Positions 53,320 through 62,218 are shown, counted from the first letter of the stretch. The stretch is DNA of 64,000 bases from an uncultured Granulosicoccus sp. (GCA_937991945.1 CALKLO010000031.1:62001-126000), one strand, 5' to 3'. Numbers and translations: made by a program. The notes: generated by a model not told the origin, from the sequence alone.

Positions 53320-53616
53320 CTAACCACCCCCTCGTTGGAAGCGCAAATCGAAATGCACTTTAAAGGCTTGCTGTTGTTCTTCTGAAACCTCACTAAAATG
53401 AAATGAGACCTCCGAATAAGGTATGCACATCAAGGCAATACGTCTTTCTAATGTCGGCCCTAACGTGATTTTTAAAGAACCTGCATGTATCGTCGCGAGC
53501 ACGACATCACCCTGTACCTCGTAACGATGCTCGCCCATTGCCCGAGGCAGTATGCGCCAAAAATCACCGTGCGTTAAGCCCATTTCGCGGCTGTAAGAGA
53601 TGTCAGGATGACTCAT
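53320..53616 (-). CDS. Conserved small protein of the AOR operon, function unknown
   Basis: A 98-residue protein from the ATG at 53616, beginning 5 nt after the MoaD-like stop. I recognise no domain. It reads MSHPDISYSREMGLTHGDF, then WRILPRAMGEHRYEVQGDVV, then a beta-rich stretch ending LCIPYSEVSFHFSEVSEE and QAFKVHFDLRFQRGG. It has no signal peptide, no membrane segment, and lacks cysteines other than one. The C-terminal GGG tail is notable next to a MoaD-like protein that also ends in GG. Its setting between the MoaD-like and MoaA genes of the AOR operon suggests a role in cofactor assembly or insertion into the AOR. Confidence 0.65.
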   Translation of the reverse strand: MSHPDISYSREMGLTHGDFWRILPRAMGEHRYEVQGDVVLATIHAGSLKITLGPTLERRIALMCIPYSEVSFHFSEVSEEQQQAFKVHFDLRFQRGGG

Positions 53617-53621
53617 GGAAA

Positions 53622-53876
53622 CTAGCCACCTGCTACCGGCGGCCAAATTGCCAACACATCGTTTTCTTTTAAAATACCGCGATCGTCACGATCGGTATCA
53701 CAGTGGAATATTCCATTGACCAAGACGAGGTGCGCCAACTCACGCGGCACGCGGTAACGATCAATAATATCGTTTAAAGAGGCATCATTAGCAACCTCAA
53801 TAACCACAGCGTTTTTCACAGCATCTGCGGGCAGGAGATCTTGCAAGGTCGCGAAAAGTTTAAAGGTGATTTTCAT
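53622..53876 (-). CDS. MoaD-like sulfur-carrier protein
   Basis: An 84-residue ubiquitin-fold protein from the ATG at 53876, with AAGGA 6 nt upstream; an ATG at 53882 is too close to that site. It shows KITFKLFATLQDLLPADA, DIIDRYRVPRELAHLVLVNG and DVLAIWPPVAGG, the last with the C-terminal Gly-Gly that becomes a thiocarboxylate. It would carry sulfur for pyranopterin dithiolene formation. In this operon it should serve the tungsten cofactor of the AOR. Between the FAD-subunit gene and the unknown small gene. Confidence 0.9.
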   Translation of the reverse strand: MKITFKLFATLQDLLPADAVKNAVVIEVANDASLNDIIDRYRVPRELAHLVLVNGIFHCDTDRDDRGILKENDVLAIWPPVAGG

Positions 53877-53899
53877 CGTCATCCTTGAGAGTGAGCTCT

Positions 53900-55168
53900 C
53901 TAGGCTCCCAGATTAACGTGTTGTCGCTGAGCGCTGGCTAAGTAGGCCTCAGAAATACGGTTTGGTTCTTTTAATAATTTGTCTTTCCACTCGCCTAAAT
54001 GCGCACCGGTTTGAATCAGACCGCGCATGACACCCACATGTTGCGTCATTCCTAGGCTGCTCGCACCCACCAGCACATCATCTTTAAATTGAAGGTTCAA
54101 GTATTTAAAGTTTTCAATATCCGACATTTCAGCCTCTTCTCCACCCTCAACACCCATCCACATACCAAAGGAGGTAGATATAAGACCCACAGTATCCAGA
54201 ACGTTCATATTCACGTTTCCTGGGTGCGGTGTCTTGTGACCATGAGCCATATTTTGTGCAGCCAACTTACCGTGCTCTACAGCCGTAGGTTGTATAGCCT
54301 GGACGTAGTATTCACCTGTAGACAGATCACGACCTTGAGCCACATCCCCTGCCGCATAGACATCGGACGCGCTTGTCTGCATAAAGTCGTCAACCACAAT
54401 ACCCATATCTACTTGGATACCGCTGCCATCTAAAAAGGCGGTATTTGAACGAACACCCGTTGCACAGATAACAACATCAGCGGGCAAAGTCTCACCACCT
54501 TCAGTTATTACGCGTAACGAATCATCACCAGAGGCTTCTGCAATTTCAGATACCTTAGTGGAGGTTAAAACGTTAATGCCCTTAGCCACACACCAGTCTT
54601 TGATCATCGTGCCCATGACTTCGTTGGTCATACGAGACACCATACGGTTTTCCATTTCAATGACCGTCAGGTCGACACCTCTAGAGGCTAGGGCCTCCAA
54701 GATGATGCAACCGATAAAACCAGCCCCCATTAATATGACTTTGGAACCAGGTTCTGTGTCTGCGACGATCTTGTGCGCATCACGCAGCGACCAACAGTTA
54801 TGTACACCCTTGGAGTCTATTCCTGGAATAGGTGGACGAGTCGCTGTTGCACCAGAGGCAACGAGTAGCTTGTCATAATCGATTGTTTCACCACCGAGCA
54901 AGGTAATGCGTTTGGATTGAGTATCAACCGAACTGGCACGCCCTTGTTTTAAGGTAATACCCAAAGACTCAAAATGATTCTCGTTTTTTCGAAGGTAAGT
55001 CCCTTCTGCTGCAATGTTGCCCACTAAATAATACGGGAGTGCCATCCGCGAATAAGGAGGAACATCTTCTGCCACCAGCATAGTGATTTGCCCGCTCGGG
55101 TCATATTTACGCAGATGTTCCGCTGCATTTACACCCGCAGGACCCGCACCGATAATCACATAATGCAT
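53900..55168 (-). CDS. aorC: FAD/NAD(P)-dependent oxidoreductase subunit of AOR (AorC-like)
   Basis: A 422-residue flavoprotein from the ATG at 55168, with AGGAA 7-8 nt upstream; the frame begins with a TTG at 55174. N-terminal FAD site HYVIIGAGPAGVNAAEHLRK, the SRMALPYYLVGNI string, a second NAD(P) site KVILMGAGFIGCIILEALASRGVDLTVIE, and CATGVRSNTAFLD then DVYAAGDVAQGRD. It belongs to the NADH oxidase/nitrite reductase-like pyridine nucleotide-disulfide family. In the Aromatoleum AOR it is the third subunit and links the enzyme to NAD. Three hairpins lie between it and the AorB gene. Confidence 0.88.
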   Translation of the reverse strand: MHYVIIGAGPAGVNAAEHLRKYDPSGQITMLVAEDVPPYSRMALPYYLVGNIAAEGTYLRKNENHFESLGITLKQGRASSVDTQSKRITLLGGETIDYDKLLVASGATATRPPIPGIDSKGVHNCWSLRDAHKIVADTEPGSKVILMGAGFIGCIILEALASRGVDLTVIEMENRMVSRMTNEVMGTMIKDWCVAKGINVLTSTKVSEIAEASGDDSLRVITEGGETLPADVVICATGVRSNTAFLDGSGIQVDMGIVVDDFMQTSASDVYAAGDVAQGRDLSTGEYYVQAIQPTAVEHGKLAAQNMAHGHKTPHPGNVNMNVLDTVGLISTSFGMWMGVEGGEEAEMSDIENFKYLNLQFKDDVLVGASSLGMTQHVGVMRGLIQTGAHLGEWKDKLLKEPNRISEAYLASAQRQHVNLGA

Positions 55169-55200
55169 AGCCAATTCCTAAATACGTTGTTGTAAAACCG

Positions 55201-55325
55201 GTGCGTTGGCGTAAATGACGCCACACGCACTCAGTATTGAACCTTACAGACAGTTCGGGCGCAGTCCAGCTGCGCCCGAGATCAATAATAAGCGTTATAT
55301 GATGCCCGGCAAAGCGACGGGCATC
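55201..55325. other. Three consecutive strong hairpins between aorB and aorC
   Basis: Hairpin A, 55201-55230: GTGCGTTGGCGT, loop AAATG, ACGCCA-C-ACGCAC (12 bp, one bulge). Hairpin B, 55255-55279: TCGGGCGCAG, loop TCCAG, CTGCGCCCGA (10 bp perfect). Hairpin C, 55301-55325: GATGCCCG, loop of 9, CGGGCATC (8 bp perfect). They fill most of the 170-nt gap. None has a T-run, so they could be RNA-processing or stability elements that set the ratio of the subunits. Confidence 0.7.
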
Positions 55326-55338
55326 GATAACGTCGTGG

Positions 55339-57195
55339 CTAACTGGGTAATGACCACTTCTGACGCGTCTCGTCAGTCATAGAACCATCGGCCGAGTAGC
55401 CCCGCAGCTGATAATACTCTGGAAGCATTTGACTTAACTCACTGGTGCGACCCTTTGCAGGACCTGAGTTTGCACCCTCGGTGAGGAGTCGAGCTGGCAA
55501 CGTATCGTCAGCACCGGTAATGCCGGCCTTCTGATTGAAATCTTTCTCAAGGTTCCAAATACGCTCGCCAACTTCCATCATGCGCTCTGTAGACCAATCG
55601 CCCTCGCAAGCAGCATCTACCTGAGGTGCGATGTCGTCCATGGTCCACGCAAACGTGGTGAAAACACAGAGACCCGCAGAATCCACAGCCGCTGTTGCAT
55701 CTTGAAACGCCTTAACCAGACCCGGCTTACCCGCAGACTCAAGAGGATCCGTTTTTTCAGGGATACCCAGAATTTCGGATGCAACGGTGTAGCCACGTAA
55801 ATGACATGCACCACGATTGGAGGTCGCGTAAGCCAGACCCATACCCTGAATGCCGCGTGGATCGTAAGCAGGAAACTCCTGACCTTTAACTGTCATGGAT
55901 AGCTCAGGCTTACCGTACTTTTCGCATAGTCGCTTGGACCCTAGGCCTAAGTCTGCGCCAAAGCCTTCACCTTTCGCAGTGACTTCAGCCGCCCAGCACA
56001 ACGCTTCAGCTGAACCAAACTTCAAGGCCATACCACCCGTATGCTCAGTGGTAATAACGCCTGTTTCAAACAGCTCCATGGCAGCTGCCACAGTAGAGCC
56101 GAAAGAGATAGGGTCCATGCCGTCTTCATTGCACAGGAAGTTGGCGTAAGTCAGCGCATCAATATCATCAACGCCTGTATCCGGACCCAACGCCCAAGCA
56201 GCTTCATATTCCAAGCCACCCGAATTAATCCAGTACTCAGGCTTATCTTTCACCGAGAAATGCGTGCGATCTATGGTGGAGATTCGGCCGCAAGCGATGG
56301 TGCAAGAGTAGCAAGCGCCGTTAGTGGTCAGATTGGCTTTGCCGTCTGACTTGCGAGGCAGATGCATAGCCTCACCACCGACATCATTAGCGCCCTCAAA
56401 CTGTGTTTGAGTCATGTTGCGAGTCGGCAGTGCACCTACCTCGTTAATAACATTCATGAGAACCTGAGTGCCATAAGTAGGCAAGCCTTGACCCGTAACC
56501 GCATTTTCGGCCAATACCTTCTTGCCATCTTTTACGGTTTGCATGAAACGCTTAGGATCGTCTATGCCACCTAGTCCCAACGTACCGCGACAAACCACGG
56601 CTTTTAAGTTCTTGGAAGCCATGACAGTACCTACGCCTGAACGTCCAGCCGCACGGTGCAGATCGTTAACCACTGCTGCGTACAAATTACCTTCCTCAGC
56701 AGAGCGTCCTACGCAAGCGATACGCACTTGTGGATCTTGGTGCTTTTGGCGAAGCGCGTGATCGGTTGCCCAGCATGACTGACCCCATAGATCGTCAGCA
56801 GGCATCAATTTAGCCACATCGTCCTCGATGTTTAGATACATGGGCGTGGCCGCCTTACCTTCAAATATGATCATGTCCCAGCCAGCAAACTTAAGCTCTG
56901 CACCAAAAAAGCCGCCAGAGTTAGAGCAAGCAACGGTTCCAGTTAAGGGGCTTTTGCAAACAACGGAGTAACGACCACCGGTGGATGCAATAGTGCCCGT
57001 CAGAGGACCCGTGGTCATGATGAGCTTGTTGTCAGGGCCTAAGGCATCGCATTGGGGGTCTATTTCATCGACCAAATAACGAGTGCCCAAGCCGCGCTGA
57101 CCTAAGTACTCATTAGCCCAATCCATGTTTAGAGCTTCCTCAACCACCGTGCCATTGGTTAAGTTAACGCGCAGTATTTTTCTAGTCCAACTCAT
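55339..57195 (-). CDS. aorB: Tungsten-type aldehyde:ferredoxin oxidoreductase large subunit (AorB-like)
   Basis: A 618-residue protein of the AOR family, which oxidises aldehydes to carboxylic acids using a bis-pyranopterin tungsten cofactor and one [4Fe-4S] cluster. N-terminal WTRKILRVNLTNGTVVEEALN is the AOR start, with the GRYSVVCKSPLTGTVACSNSGGFFG and FAGWDMIIFEGKA strings. Cluster ligands are C295, C298 and C302 (ACYSCTIACGR) and C510 (SAGLC). YDPRGIQGMGLAYATSNRGACHLRGY is the C-terminal pterin motif. The start has AAGGAGAC upstream and is 11 nt after the ferredoxin gene. The length matches the Aromatoleum type. Confidence 0.93.
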   Translation of the reverse strand: MSWTRKILRVNLTNGTVVEEALNMDWANEYLGQRGLGTRYLVDEIDPQCDALGPDNKLIMTTGPLTGTIASTGGRYSVVCKSPLTGTVACSNSGGFFGAELKFAGWDMIIFEGKAATPMYLNIEDDVAKLMPADDLWGQSCWATDHALRQKHQDPQVRIACVGRSAEEGNLYAAVVNDLHRAAGRSGVGTVMASKNLKAVVCRGTLGLGGIDDPKRFMQTVKDGKKVLAENAVTGQGLPTYGTQVLMNVINEVGALPTRNMTQTQFEGANDVGGEAMHLPRKSDGKANLTTNGACYSCTIACGRISTIDRTHFSVKDKPEYWINSGGLEYEAAWALGPDTGVDDIDALTYANFLCNEDGMDPISFGSTVAAAMELFETGVITTEHTGGMALKFGSAEALCWAAEVTAKGEGFGADLGLGSKRLCEKYGKPELSMTVKGQEFPAYDPRGIQGMGLAYATSNRGACHLRGYTVASEILGIPEKTDPLESAGKPGLVKAFQDATAAVDSAGLCVFTTFAWTMDDIAPQVDAACEGDWSTERMMEVGERIWNLEKDFNQKAGITGADDTLPARLLTEGANSGPAKGRTSELSQMLPEYYQLRGYSADGSMTDETRQKWSLPS

Positions 57196-57206
57196 AATTC
57201 GTCTCC

Positions 57207-57680
57207 TTAGGCGCCAGCCGCGTTGTCAGTCTTGGCAGCCCAGGCACGCATCTTATCCAGACCGGTTGCATTCGCATCGACGTAGGTGATGGCTTGTGTA
57301 GGGCAAGCCTCGACACACTCAGGATCACCACCGCATAGATCGCACTTGACGACCTTGCCTGTGGACGTGTTGTAGTTGATGGTGCCGAATGGGCAGGCGA
57401 TGGTGCAAACCTTACAACCTACACACACATCACTGAGGACGTCTTTAGAACCATTAACAGGGTTGAGAACGATGGCATCAACAGGACAGGCCTGCATACA
57501 CCATGCTTCGTCACATTGAGTACAGGTATAAGGCACAAATCGGCCTTCGTCGTGGAAAGTGAAGACCTTGATCCGTGATTTAGACGGATTAACCATGCCT
57601 TCGTTGACCAGCGAGCACGCCGACTCACACTGCAGACACCCGGTGCACTTGCCCGGATCTATGTGCAGGGATTTCTGCAT
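57207..57680 (-). CDS. aorA: Polyferredoxin subunit of AOR (AorA-like)
   Basis: A 157-residue iron-sulfur protein from the ATG at 57680, with GAGGAG upstream. Four [4Fe-4S] motifs: C12-C15-C18-C22 (CTGCLQCESAC), C53-C56-C61-C65 (CTQCDEAWCMQACP), C86-C89-C92-C96 (CVGCKVCTIACP) and C113-C116-C122-C126 (CDLCGGDPECVEACP). No signal or membrane segment, so it works in the cytoplasm. It should pass electrons between the AOR large subunit and the FAD subunit. First gene of the operon 57680 to 52269. Confidence 0.93.
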   Translation of the reverse strand: MQKSLHIDPGKCTGCLQCESACSLVNEGMVNPSKSRIKVFTFHDEGRFVPYTCTQCDEAWCMQACPVDAIVLNPVNGSKDVLSDVCVGCKVCTIACPFGTINYNTSTGKVVKCDLCGGDPECVEACPTQAITYVDANATGLDKMRAWAAKTDNAAGA

Positions 57681-57781
57681 TCGTCTCTCTCCTCTAGTAA
57701 TTGAGTAGTGGGTGAAGTAGCCCAACATGCAAATAGTGGCTGAGTACAGCTAACCGAGCTATGGGCAATGGGTACCAATAC

Positions 57782-57798
57782 GTCACTTCGCTTGTGAC
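57782..57798. promoter_or_regulatory. Inverted repeat upstream of the AOR operon
   Basis: GTCAC, 7 nt (TTCGCTT), GTGAC: perfect 5-bp arms 101 nt upstream of the aorA start. Short, so chance cannot be excluded; a candidate operator for the operon. Confidence 0.3.
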
Positions 57799-57869
57799 AT
57801 ACAGTATGAAATGTAGCGTCAGATTGCAAATAATTCAGCCTTTAACAAGCCCGACAATCGCGTCATCAT

Positions 57870-58073
57870 TTATTCAGACGGCTTTCTTTTGATCACTGCA
57901 TACACAGAAATACCTATAAAAAGCGCTAGCGAGGGCAGGAGAATGTAATCCAGCCACCCCAATACCGCCGACAGGCCCATAGCGGTGAGTAGCACAACAA
58001 GAATGGGGGTAAAACAACACAGCGCTGAAATGACCGTACCCACCAGGCCTGTTGTTAGTAGTTTTTTATTCAT
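57870..58073 (-). CDS. merF: MerF-like mercury transport protein
   Basis: A 67-residue membrane protein with two helices: LLTTGLVGTVISALCCFTPILVVLLTAMGLSAV and WLDYILLPSLALFIGISVYAV. The vicinal Cys pair in the first helix (ALCCFTP) is the mercury-binding motif of MerF. MerF normally carries a second Cys pair in the loop, which I do not see, so metal transfer may differ. No merA, merP, merR or merT is nearby. Other small-metal cargo is possible. Confidence 0.75.
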   Translation of the reverse strand: MNKKLLTTGLVGTVISALCCFTPILVVLLTAMGLSAVLGWLDYILLPSLALFIGISVYAVIKRKPSE

Positions 58074-58223
58074 AATTATATGGCAACGCGTTTACTAGGA
58101 CCCTGAATACAGGGGGCCAACGACTAAGGGTAGGCTACAGCGCTTGATAAGAACGAGCGCACACAAAGTGGCGAATTCCGTACACTTAACCCTCTTCACT
58201 TACAAACGAGTCAGTTTTAGCCA

Positions 58224-59417
58224 ATGCCCGGACTCATTTCATTGGCTATTGCCTACGTGCTTAGCCAGTTCTACCGCTCGTTTTTGGCGGTACTCACTCC
58301 TCAGCTTACCAGTGAGCTAGGTGCTGACAAAGCGGACCTTTCGTTGGCATCAGGTCTATGGTTCATAGCCTTTGCACTTATGCAGTTTGTCGTCGGCGTT
58401 GGACTTGATAGATACGGACCGCGGCGCACTGCTGGCATCATATTCGGCGTTGCAGCCACCGCTGGCGCTATAGTCTTTGCAAACGCTCAATCTCCGACAC
58501 ATATCATTGTTGCTATGACTTTATTCGGCATCGGTTGCGCGCCTATATTAATGGCCTCGATATTCATCATCGCGCAACGATTCGACATGCGCCAATTCGC
58601 CATCATGACGTCCTGGTTCGTCGCCTTCGGCAATTTGGGAAACGTCATTGGTGCAAGCCCTATGGCCACAGCGGTTGACATGTATGGATGGCGCACAGTC
58701 ATGGCAGGGCTTGGTGTACTGACATTTACTGTAGCCCTAGGCATATTTTTTCTCGTGCGGGACCCAGAATTAGACTCCCCCGCCGGTGCTGGCTTGTCAG
58801 GCTATATCACCTTATTCAAATCTCGCGTGTTGTGGGCCATCATGTTAATGACACTGGTCTGTTACGCACCCGTCGCAGGCATCAGAGGTTTATGGACCGG
58901 TCCTTACCTCACCGACATCTTTGGCGCTAACAGTTTGCAAATAGGCAACATAACGTTTTGGATGGCTATAGCGATGATTGTCGGCAGCCTCATGTACGGT
59001 CCACTGGACAAGCTATTCAACACGCGTAAATGGGTGATCTTTGGCGGCAACACGATCGTGCTGTGTGTGCTGTCTTATTTTGTTTTTAATCCAACACCCA
59101 CCATTGGTGTCGCTACTGGATTGTTTATTGCGCTTGGAATATTCGGCACCAGCTATGGTGTACTCATGGCACACGGGCGCGCGTTTCTACCGAAGCATCT
59201 TATAGGGCGTGGCGTCACACTCATTAATTTTTGCTCCATCTTTGGTGCCGGCGTAATGCAATTTTTCACAGGCAGAATAGTCAGTGCCCAAAGCGATACC
59301 ACCGCTCCTGAGACCTACCAAATATTATTCGGCACTTATGCTTTCGTGTTGCTAATTGCACTACTGATTTATTTGACGGCACGAGATGCACCGCCAAATC
59401 AAACGCAGCAAAACTAG
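58224..59417 (+). CDS. MFS transporter
   Basis: A 397-residue protein with 12 hydrophobic helices. The MFS loop motif is GVGLDRYGPRRTAG after helix 2, and the N-terminal SLAIAYVLSQFYRSFLAVLTPQLTSELG resembles nitrate/oxalate or organic-acid permeases. The substrate cannot be assigned. The frame has a start at 58224 with no obvious SD. It is convergent with polA, which it overlaps by 4 nt at the stop. Confidence 0.85.
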   Translation: MPGLISLAIAYVLSQFYRSFLAVLTPQLTSELGADKADLSLASGLWFIAFALMQFVVGVGLDRYGPRRTAGIIFGVAATAGAIVFANAQSPTHIIVAMTLFGIGCAPILMASIFIIAQRFDMRQFAIMTSWFVAFGNLGNVIGASPMATAVDMYGWRTVMAGLGVLTFTVALGIFFLVRDPELDSPAGAGLSGYITLFKSRVLWAIMLMTLVCYAPVAGIRGLWTGPYLTDIFGANSLQIGNITFWMAIAMIVGSLMYGPLDKLFNTRKWVIFGGNTIVLCVLSYFVFNPTPTIGVATGLFIALGIFGTSYGVLMAHGRAFLPKHLIGRGVTLINFCSIFGAGVMQFFTGRIVSAQSDTTAPETYQILFGTYAFVLLIALLIYLTARDAPPNQTQQN

Positions 59418-62218
59418 TGTGCTTCCTCCCAGCTATTACCGATACCCACGTCAACTTCTAACGGCACTTTAAGACTTACCGCCTCTGTCATCAAACGACT
59501 GACTTGGCTTCCCACTGAATCCAATTCACCCGCCTTTACTTCCAATACCAATTCATCGTGCACTTGCATAATGATGCGCGCATCGATCTTGTCCTCTTGT
59601 AACCAACCGTCTACCGCGATCATGGCCCGCTTGATAATGTCAGCAGCAGTGCCTTGCATAGGGGCATTAATGGCGGTGCGTTCCGCGTAGTTGCGCATCT
59701 GTGCATTACGAGCATTGATATCAGGTAAGTACAAACGTCTGCCTAATACCGTTTCAACATACCCTTGCTCTTTTGCCAATGCCCGTGTGTCATCCATATA
59801 CGATTTAACACCGGGGTATCGTTCAAAATATAAATTAATATATTGCTGCGCCTCACCCCGACCAATATCTAATTGCTTAGCCAGTCCAAAAGCTGACATG
59901 CCATAAATCAAACCAAAATTAATCGCTTTAGCCGAGCGACGTTGATCTGGCTCTACTGCATCCAATGGCACACCAAACACTTCAGCAGCTGTTGCTTTGT
60001 GTACGTCTAGTGATTGCTCAAACGCATTAACCAAGCCCGCATCACCGGACAGATGCGCCATGATACGAAGTTCTATTTGAGAATAGTCTGCAGCCAGCAA
60101 TCGATAACCTGGCTCTGCAATAAAGGCTTCACGAATTCGTCGCCCCTCCTCCGTACGCACCGGTATATTTTGTAGATTAGGGTCGGTGCTAGACAAGCGT
60201 CCTGTAGAGGCCACCGCCTGGTTATAGGAAGTATGTACACGACCAGAACCAGGATTAATTTGCAGCGGTAGTTTCTCGATGTACGTTGACATCAATTTGG
60301 TCAAGCTACGGTGTTGCAAGATAAGACGCGGTAATGGGTAATCTACCGCTAATTGTTCGAGCACATCTTCAGCGGTTGACGGTTGTCCTTTGGGCGTTTT
60401 GCGGACAATGGGAAACTGCTTTTCATCAAAGAAAATTTCGCCTATCTGCTTGGGGGACCCTAAATTAAATTCACGCCCTGCATCGGCAAAGGCTTCGGTC
60501 TTAACACGTTCGATAGTGGCTGCAATGGTGGTACCTTGCTTTTCAAGCATGTCGGCATCTATGCGCACACCGGTATATTCAATGCGCGATAGCACAAGCA
60601 ATGACGGTAACTCTATATCAAGATACAAAGATTTTAACGCAGGGATAGCACTAAGCTGTGGCCACAACGCATGATGCAATCGCAATGTAATATCGGCATC
60701 TTCAGCGGCATAAGGACTTGCCACATCCACATCAATTTGGTTAAACGTTAATTGCTTTTTACCTTTACCGGCGACATCTTCAAACTTAATCGTATCGACA
60801 CCCAGGTATTTTTTTGCCAGCGCATCCATGTTATGTCGAGTCGCAGTACTGTCCAGAACATAGGACTCCAACATAGTGTCATGGGCAACGTTGCACAGCT
60901 CTATGCCGTATTTGCGCAGCACATTGATATCGTACTTAATATGCTGCCCAACCAAATTGCGCTTACCACCTTCAAGCAATGGTCTTAATTTTTCAAGAAC
61001 CATCGTTCTGTCGAGTTGCTCTGGGGCATCCTCGTAGTCATGGCTTAATGGCACATACGCAGCCTTTCCCTCATCAATGGCAAACGAGACGCCAACCACT
61101 TCAGCCACCATATAATCCAAGCTGGTAGTTTCTGTATCAAAAGAGAAAAGTTCAGCGCTTTCTAGTTTTGCAATCCATTCATCCAACGATTTAAGCGTTG
61201 TAATAGTCTCGTAGTCACGGGTGACAGTGTCGTTGGCAGCGGCTGAATCCGTCGCTGTTTCTGTATCCGCCCCAGCGGCCGCGTTTGCGCCTGCGGCCAC
61301 ACCCACACCCTTCGATGCACCTTTTTGTTGAATGGGTGACAAACCTTCTGCTAGCTCACGACTCCACGTTTTAAATTCCAGCTCTGTGTAGAGCTCGGCT
61401 AACCCTTCTCTGTCAGGCTCACCAATACTCAAGTTCTCCAACCGGTTGGGTAAGTCCACATCCAAGCGAATGGTTGCAAGATCATAGGACATCGGTAAGT
61501 GCGCTATGGCCTCACGCAACTTCTCACCAATCTTGCCCTTAACCGACTCCGCATTGGCAATAACACCGTCCAGCGTCTCGTGGGTGGCCAACCACTTAGC
61601 AGCAGTCTTAGGACCGCAGCTTGGAACCCCTGGGATGTTGTCAGAGGTGTCACCTACAAGCGTCAGGTAGTCAATAATCTGGGAAGGTTTGACACCAAAT
61701 TTCTCGACTACACCGCTTGTATCCATGACCGTGTTGGTCATCGTGTTGACTAGAGTGACATTGTCGTTAACAAGCTGAGCCATGTCCTTATCTCCCGTGG
61801 AGATCACGGTATTGAGACCTGCAGCGGTAGCTTGGACGGATAACGTGCCGATCACATCATCAGCCTCGACACCATCAATGATCACCAGCGGAAAACCCAT
61901 CTTTTCAACCACTGAGTACAGCGGTTTTATTTGGGTGCGCATGTCATCGGGCATGCTTGCTCGGTTAGCCTTATACTCTGGATAGATATCATCTCGAAAT
62001 GTCTTGCCGCTGGCATCGAAGATAACAACCATAATTTCTGGCTGATAGTCAGTCACCAAGCGGCGAAGCATGTTGACCACGCCGTAAATGGCGCCTGTGG
62101 GCTGACCTTTGGAGTTGGTCAACGGCGGCATGGCATGGAACGCACGATATAGATACGCAGACCCATCCACTAGAATAACGGGGGATGTGGTTGTTACTTT
62201 GGTTTCGACACTGGTCAT
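59414..62218 (-). CDS. polA: DNA polymerase I
   Basis: A 934-residue polymerase from the ATG at 62218, preceded by CAGGTG; the frame continues upstream from a non-start position. Domains in order: 5'-3' exonuclease (VILVDGSAYLYRAFHAMPPLTNS, GVEADDVIGTLSVQA, STGDKDMAQLV, GDTSDNIPGVPSCGPKTAAKWL), an Ala/Thr-rich linker near 315-345, 3'-5' exonuclease (FSFDTETTSLDY with the DxE pair), and polymerase (LLAADYSQIELRIMAHLSGD, RRSAKAINFGLIYGMSAFGLA, QVHDELVLEV). All domains look intact. The linker is longer than in E. coli. Confidence 0.97.
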   Translation of the reverse strand: MTSVETKVTTTSPVILVDGSAYLYRAFHAMPPLTNSKGQPTGAIYGVVNMLRRLVTDYQPEIMVVIFDASGKTFRDDIYPEYKANRASMPDDMRTQIKPLYSVVEKMGFPLVIIDGVEADDVIGTLSVQATAAGLNTVISTGDKDMAQLVNDNVTLVNTMTNTVMDTSGVVEKFGVKPSQIIDYLTLVGDTSDNIPGVPSCGPKTAAKWLATHETLDGVIANAESVKGKIGEKLREAIAHLPMSYDLATIRLDVDLPNRLENLSIGEPDREGLAELYTELEFKTWSRELAEGLSPIQQKGASKGVGVAAGANAAAGADTETATDSAAANDTVTRDYETITTLKSLDEWIAKLESAELFSFDTETTSLDYMVAEVVGVSFAIDEGKAAYVPLSHDYEDAPEQLDRTMVLEKLRPLLEGGKRNLVGQHIKYDINVLRKYGIELCNVAHDTMLESYVLDSTATRHNMDALAKKYLGVDTIKFEDVAGKGKKQLTFNQIDVDVASPYAAEDADITLRLHHALWPQLSAIPALKSLYLDIELPSLLVLSRIEYTGVRIDADMLEKQGTTIAATIERVKTEAFADAGREFNLGSPKQIGEIFFDEKQFPIVRKTPKGQPSTAEDVLEQLAVDYPLPRLILQHRSLTKLMSTYIEKLPLQINPGSGRVHTSYNQAVASTGRLSSTDPNLQNIPVRTEEGRRIREAFIAEPGYRLLAADYSQIELRIMAHLSGDAGLVNAFEQSLDVHKATAAEVFGVPLDAVEPDQRRSAKAINFGLIYGMSAFGLAKQLDIGRGEAQQYINLYFERYPGVKSYMDDTRALAKEQGYVETVLGRRLYLPDINARNAQMRNYAERTAINAPMQGTAADIIKRAMIAVDGWLQEDKIDARIIMQVHDELVLEVKAGELDSVGSQVSRLMTEAVSLKVPLEVDVGIGNSWEEAH

